Positions 58,846 to 64,000 of a stretch of DNA of 64,000 nucleotides are shown piece after piece. Each line of letters starts with the position of its first letter. Position 1 is the first letter of the stretch. Location of the stretch: NCBI GenBank assembly GCA_050180895.1, contig JBFXDS010000003.1, positions 434,001-498,000 on the forward strand, written 5' to 3'. The translations under genes were made by a program, and so were the position numbers. This DNA comes from JBGPEQ01 sp050180895 (GTDB lineage: Bacteria > Pseudomonadota > Alphaproteobacteria > Dongiales > Dongiaceae). The notes under the pieces were generated by a model. It worked only from the letters and a program-made list of their open reading frames with translations, was not told where the DNA came from and searched no databases.

Positions 58846-59826
58846 TCAGCTGCCCGAATTCGCCCAGCCGCGCCACTTGCTCTCGTTGGCGGTGATCCAG
58901 CCCTCGGCGACCTCTTCGATGGTCTTGCCCTCGAGGTCGACCTGGGCGCCCAGCAAGCCCAGCTCCTTGGCGTCCATCGTGTAGTTCTTCGCCACGTTAT
59001 AGGCGACCGGCCAGGTGTTCTTCATCTCCTTGTTGGCGTACTTCCAGATCTCGCCATGCGGCTTGCCGCAGTCATACGCCATGTCCGGATTGAGGCCCCA
59101 TGCCGGGTCGGTGTAGCACTCCGGCGTGTATTCCGGGAACTCGACCCACTCGCCCTCATACTTCGCCGGCGCCCAGTGCGGCGAGTAGATCCACAGCATG
59201 ATCGGGTCCTTACGGTCGACCGCAGCCGCGAGTTCGGCGAACATTGCCGCGTCGGTGCCGGCATGGATGACCGTGAACGGCAGCCCGAGGGAAACGACGC
59301 GCTCGTCGTCGAATCCTTCCCAGGTGACGGGCCCGCCCAGATACCGCCCGTTGGGCGCCGTATCCGGCGTGGCGAAGGCCTCGGCGCATTTCGGATCCTT
59401 CAGCGCTTCCCAGTTCGGCAGTCCCGGGCATTTCTCCTTCATATAGATGGGATACCACCACTCTTCCTTGGCCTTCGGGCCGAGCTGGCCGAGACGCTCG
59501 GTCAACCCCGTGGCGTCGGAGGCGACCATGCCCTCGCCGGCGGTCGTGTCCCAGTATTCGAGGGCGACGGTGATGTCGCCGGTGGTAAGGCCGGTGGTCA
59601 GGCTTGAGATATAGTCGGCAGGTACCAGTTCGACATTGTAGCCGAGCCGCTTGAGGATTCCGCCGAGGATGTTCGCGTTGATGTTCACGCTGGTCCAGTC
59701 GAACAGCGCGATCTTGATCGGATCTTGCGATTCCGGAGCGTCCGCCGCGGCCGGCGCCGCGGCGCCGGCGAGAAGGGTGCCGGCGACGGCCGCTGCCAGG
59801 CCCGTTACGCGCATCTTCCGCATCAT
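58846..59826 (-). CDS. proX: Betaine/choline-type ABC transporter substrate-binding protein (OpuAC family)
   Basis: 326 residues with a signal peptide (hydrophobic 8-26, cut likely after AAADA). The OpuAC fold follows: KIALFDWTSVNINANILGGIL, TTGLTTGDITVALEYWDTTAG with Trp and Tyr of the aromatic cage, a MLWIYSPHWAPAKYEG block and CYTDPAWGLNPD. It would bind a quaternary amine such as glycine betaine, choline or proline betaine. It is the first gene of the transporter operon; a promoter should lie in the 145 bp upstream. Confidence 0.92.
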   Translation of the reverse strand: MMRKMRVTGLAAAVAGTLLAGAAAPAAADAPESQDPIKIALFDWTSVNINANILGGILKRLGYNVELVPADYISSLTTGLTTGDITVALEYWDTTAGEGMVASDATGLTERLGQLGPKAKEEWWYPIYMKEKCPGLPNWEALKDPKCAEAFATPDTAPNGRYLGGPVTWEGFDDERVVSLGLPFTVIHAGTDAAMFAELAAAVDRKDPIMLWIYSPHWAPAKYEGEWVEFPEYTPECYTDPAWGLNPDMAYDCGKPHGEIWKYANKEMKNTWPVAYNVAKNYTMDAKELGLLGAQVDLEGKTIEEVAEGWITANESKWRGWANSGS

Positions 59827-59971
59827 TTAAGGTGACTCCCTGTGCTGTTTCCTGTGCGCCCGCATGCTTGTCCTCGATGGTCGAGAAATGGTGCGGGCTT
59901 GATGTCGAGCTATCAAAGCGCGGACGCTGCGGCGTCGCAAGCGGTTCTTTAACCTCGGCGCACCGATTGGT

Positions 59972-61762
59972 CTAAAATTGGTCCTCGGCGAGGCCGAGAA
60001 CGGTTTCCGCGCCGCCGGCGACGGCGGCTGCCAGCGCCGCTGCTTGCGGCAGGATGTTCGCCGCATAGAAGTGCGCAACGATTCGCTTGGCGTCGAGGTT
60101 GTTGCTGCCCGTGGTGCCGTTTGCCGGCCGCCGGTACGCCGCGAGCGCCAGTCTCGCCAGCAGCCAGCCGCCGGCCGCCGTGCCCACCAGCGCGAGATAG
60201 GGCGTCGCCCCGGCCAGGGCCTTGCTCCTGCTGGCGCCGCCCGTTTCGATTAGCCACTCCGTCGCTTCCGCCAAGCTGCGGATGCCGTCGGCGAGCTGGT
60301 CGGCGATCGCCCGGAGATCGTCCTCTCCGGCGCCCCTGAGCGCGGTCAGCGTCGTCCGCATCGTCTCGATCAGTTGGCGCACCGCCACGCCGTCGTCGCG
60401 CATCAGCTTGCGGCCGACGAGGTCCATGGCCTGGATGCCGTTCGTGCCCTCGTAGATCGGCGCGATGCGGGCGTCGCGGAAATGCTGCGCCGCGCCCGTC
60501 GCCTCGATATAGCCGATGCCGCCATGGATCTGCACCGCCGTCGAGGTGACGGCGCAGCCGGTATCGGTGCACCAGGCCTTGACCACCGGAGTCAGCAGAT
60601 CGACGGCAGCCTGGTGCCGGTCGCGCTGCGCTGCATCGGGATGGCGCTTGGCGCGGTCGAGATGGCCAGCGGTGAAGGCGATCAGTCCGCGCATCGCCTC
60701 GATCCGCGCGCGCATGTCCGTCAGCATCCGCCGCACGTCCGGGTGGCGGATGATCGGCACGGGCGACGGATCGCTGCTCTCGGCATCGCGGCCCTGCAGG
60801 CGCGCCCGCGCGTAGTCGCGCGCCTGCTGGTAGGCGCGCTCGGCGATCCCCAGCCCCTCGACGCCGATGGAGAGGCGGGCATTGTTCATCATCGTGAACA
60901 TGTACTCGATGCCGCGGTTCTCCTCGCCGACCAGCGCGCCGATGGCGCCGCCGCCGTCGCCATAGGCCATGACGGCCGTCGGGCTGCCATGGATGCCGAG
61001 CTTGCGCTCCAGCGAGACGCAGCGCAGGTCATTGTGCGCGCCGAGCGTCCCATCCGGGCGGGCGTGGAATTTCGGCACGATGAACAGCGAGATGCCCTTG
61101 ATGCCCGGCGGTGCGTGCGGCGTGCGCGCGAGTACCATGTGGACGATGTTCTCGGCCATGTCGTGTTCGCCGTAGGTGATGAAGATCTTCTGCCCGGTGA
61201 TGCGGTAGTGTGCGCCCTCGCGGACCGCGCGTGTCCGCAGCGCACCGACGTCGGAGCCGGCCTGCGGCTCGGTCAGGTTCATCGTTCCGGTCCACCGGCC
61301 GCTCACCAGGTTCGCCAGATATGTTTGCTTCTGCGCGGCGCTCCCATGCGCCGCCAGCAGTTCCACCGCGCCCTGGGTCAGCAGCGGGCACAGGCCGAAC
61401 GACATGCAGGCCGACGTGACCATCTCCTGCACCGCCAATGCCAGCGACCAGGGCAGGCCCTGGCCGCCATGGGCGGGATCGAAGGGCAGGCCGTTCCAGC
61501 CGCCGGCGACGAACGCCGCATAGGCCTCGCGGAATCCATCGGGGGTGCGCACGACGCTGTTCTCGAGCCGGCTCCCCTGTTGGTCGCTCGTGTGGTTGAG
61601 TGGGGCCACCATGCCGCCCGTGAACCGGGCCGCCTCCTCCAGCACCGAGCGCACCAGGTCCGACGTCGCCTCTTCATACCCGGGCAGCGTCGCGATCTCG
61701 TCGATGCCCGCCAATTCCTCCAGGGCGAACAGCAGGTCGGCAACGGGAGCCGTATAGGTCAT
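59972..61762 (-). CDS. Acyl-CoA dehydrogenase, DmdC-like long form
   Basis: 596 residues, longer than the usual 380-residue enzyme because of a C-terminal extension (about 440-596) seen in 3-methylmercaptopropionyl-CoA dehydrogenase (DmdC) and related proteins. FAD and substrate blocks are GTMNLTEPQAGSDVGALRT, KIFITYGEHDMAENIVHMVLART (about 192-214), and VQIHGGIGYI followed by RIAPIYEGTNGIQAMDL, where the Glu is the catalytic base. It oxidises an acyl-CoA to the enoyl-CoA; substrate unknown, and no dmdB or dmdD is next to it. It is followed after 145 bp by the betaine transporter operon. Confidence 0.9.
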   Translation of the reverse strand: MTYTAPVADLLFALEELAGIDEIATLPGYEEATSDLVRSVLEEAARFTGGMVAPLNHTSDQQGSRLENSVVRTPDGFREAYAAFVAGGWNGLPFDPAHGGQGLPWSLALAVQEMVTSACMSFGLCPLLTQGAVELLAAHGSAAQKQTYLANLVSGRWTGTMNLTEPQAGSDVGALRTRAVREGAHYRITGQKIFITYGEHDMAENIVHMVLARTPHAPPGIKGISLFIVPKFHARPDGTLGAHNDLRCVSLERKLGIHGSPTAVMAYGDGGGAIGALVGEENRGIEYMFTMMNNARLSIGVEGLGIAERAYQQARDYARARLQGRDAESSDPSPVPIIRHPDVRRMLTDMRARIEAMRGLIAFTAGHLDRAKRHPDAAQRDRHQAAVDLLTPVVKAWCTDTGCAVTSTAVQIHGGIGYIEATGAAQHFRDARIAPIYEGTNGIQAMDLVGRKLMRDDGVAVRQLIETMRTTLTALRGAGEDDLRAIADQLADGIRSLAEATEWLIETGGASRSKALAGATPYLALVGTAAGGWLLARLALAAYRRPANGTTGSNNLDAKRIVAHFYAANILPQAAALAAAVAGGAETVLGLAEDQF

Positions 61763-61808
61763 GTGCGGCGCTGGTCCCGTGTCTCTGCGTCTTTGCGGTT
61801 CAACGCCG

Positions 61809-63245
<1,437 letters not shown>

Positions 63246-63254
63246 GCCGCGACC

Positions 63255-64000
63255 CTAGCGCGGATCGCCGTGCCGTTGTAGGGGCCGCGCCGCCGCCCGC
63301 CGCAGGCGGTCGTTGATGGCGCGGCCGAGGCCGCGGTCGGGAATCGGCATGACTGCGATCCCGGCGAGGCCGGGCCGGTCCAGCGAGCGCAGCATCGCGA
63401 AGAGATTGGCCGCCGCCTCGACGAGATCGCCGCCGAGGCTCAGATTCTCCATGAGCGCGGCGCCGGCCGATGGCGACGGACCGAAGGCGAGCAGGGCTTC
63501 GCCCGGCCGCGCGGCGGCAGCGTGCATCCGCAATGGCAGGTCCGGCGCATAGTGGCTTGCCAGCAGTCCCGGTGATTTCGGCGTCTCCGTTGACGTATCG
63601 CTTGAAGATGCCAGCGGTCCGATCACGGCGGCCAGCTCTTCCTCGGTCACCCCGCCGGGCCGTAACAGGAGCGACGTGGGGCCGGTCAGGTCGACGACCG
63701 TGGACTCGATGCCGATCGGGCAGCGTCCGCCGTCGAGGATCATCGCTGCTTTGTCGCCGAGCGACTGCGCGACATGCGCCGCCGTCGTCGGGCTTACCTT
63801 GCCCGAGGCGTTGGCGCTCGGCGCGGCGAGGGGCCGGCCGCAGGCGGCGAGCAGGGCCTGCGCAACCGCATGGCGCGGCATGCGCAGCGCCATGCTGTCG
63901 AGGCCGGCGCTCGCCAGCAGCGAGACCGTGCTGTCCGCCCGCCGCGGCAGCACCAACGTCAGTGCGCCCGGCCAGAATCGTTCCGCCAGGAGGTCGGCAC
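63255..64000 (-). CDS. Threonylcarbamoyl-AMP synthase, Sua5 type (5' end beyond the window)
   Basis: The coding frame runs to the right edge, so the N-terminus is missing; about 248 codons are seen. The YrdC domain part has RFWPGALTLVLPRR at the very edge, VAQALLAACGRPLAAPSANASGKVSPTTAAHVA (about 45-77 of the visible part) and IGIESTVVDLTG. A linker SPGLLASHYAPDLPL and a C-terminal Sua5 domain follow, the long form of the enzyme. It makes threonylcarbamoyl-AMP for the t6A37 modification of ANN-decoding tRNAs. It is housekeeping and probably not linked to its neighbours. Confidence 0.92.
   Translation of the reverse strand, partial: ADLLAERFWPGALTLVLPRRADSTVSLLASAGLDSMALRMPRHAVAQALLAACGRPLAAPSANASGKVSPTTAAHVAQSLGDKAAMILDGGRCPIGIESTVVDLTGPTSLLLRPGGVTEEELAAVIGPLASSSDTSTETPKSPGLLASHYAPDLPLRMHAAAARPGEALLAFGPSPSAGAALMENLSLGGDLVEAAANLFAMLRSLDRPGLAGIAVMPIPDRGLGRAINDRLRRAAARPLQRHGDPR

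Overview
The window is 64 kb of dense, GC-rich bacterial chromosome. The gene content fits a metabolically versatile, free-living Alphaproteobacterium: ABC and TRAP importers, fused dimethylglycine-dehydrogenase/GcvT enzymes, an IclR regulator, hydrogenase maturation genes and long antisense open frames from GC-rich codon use. A 28-bp inverted repeat at 49697-49779 belongs to a type I recall as common in alphaproteobacterial intergenic DNA. Order and genus cannot be fixed from the sequence; Rhodospirillales or Hyphomicrobiales is my guess. I saw no tRNA, rRNA, CRISPR array, insertion sequence or prophage.

Left end (1-2588): the tail of hypD, then hypE, hypA and a histidine-rich hypB, the end of a [NiFe]-hydrogenase maturation operon. 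Region 2 (2698-16867) is the most interesting. It is a divergent catabolic locus. Leftward run a PrpB/isocitrate-lyase-type lyase, a LeuC/LeuD-type hydro-lyase, an aldehyde dehydrogenase, a beta-hydroxyacid dehydrogenase and an IclR regulator. Rightward run an MmgE/PrpD protein, an SsuA/TauA-type ABC importer, an alpha/beta hydrolase and a FadJ-like protein. The promoter region (8932-9205) carries two nearly identical 34-bp operators in mirror orientation. The enzyme classes repeat the dehydratase-hydratase-lyase logic of the methylcitrate cycle, but there is no citrate synthase, and alcohol and aldehyde oxidation steps are present. The substrate is unknown.

Region 3 (16834-26418) is a glucan locus: a GH144-type protein, a GH13 alpha-glucosidase and a GH3 beta-glucosidase in a tight leftward operon behind a membrane ABC protein with a degenerate ATPase domain, plus a divergent second GH3. 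The set suggests turnover of beta-1,2-glucan. Region 4 (26693-35433) holds a secreted sulfatase, a MetE-like protein, a TRAP importer, and a phospholipase D-VTT fusion coupled to an endonuclease/exonuclease/phosphatase-family protein. Region 5 (35455-38889) is a complete dTDP-L-rhamnose operon (rfbCBDA).

Region 6 (39047-47084) has a solitary HyuA-like protein, a polyamine-type ABC importer (potDBCA order) and a Na/Pi cotransporter-like protein with a PhoU domain. Region 7 (47157-59826) is a leftward betaine-type locus: OpuAC-type binding protein, ProV ATPase, an internally duplicated permease, two choline-kinase-like proteins flanking two dimethylglycine-dehydrogenase-like proteins, and a phosphonate-monoesterase/sulfatase-family hydrolase. 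The right end holds an acyl-CoA dehydrogenase, an FAD-linked 2-hydroxyacid dehydrogenase and a partial Sua5-type threonylcarbamoyl-AMP synthase that runs off the edge.
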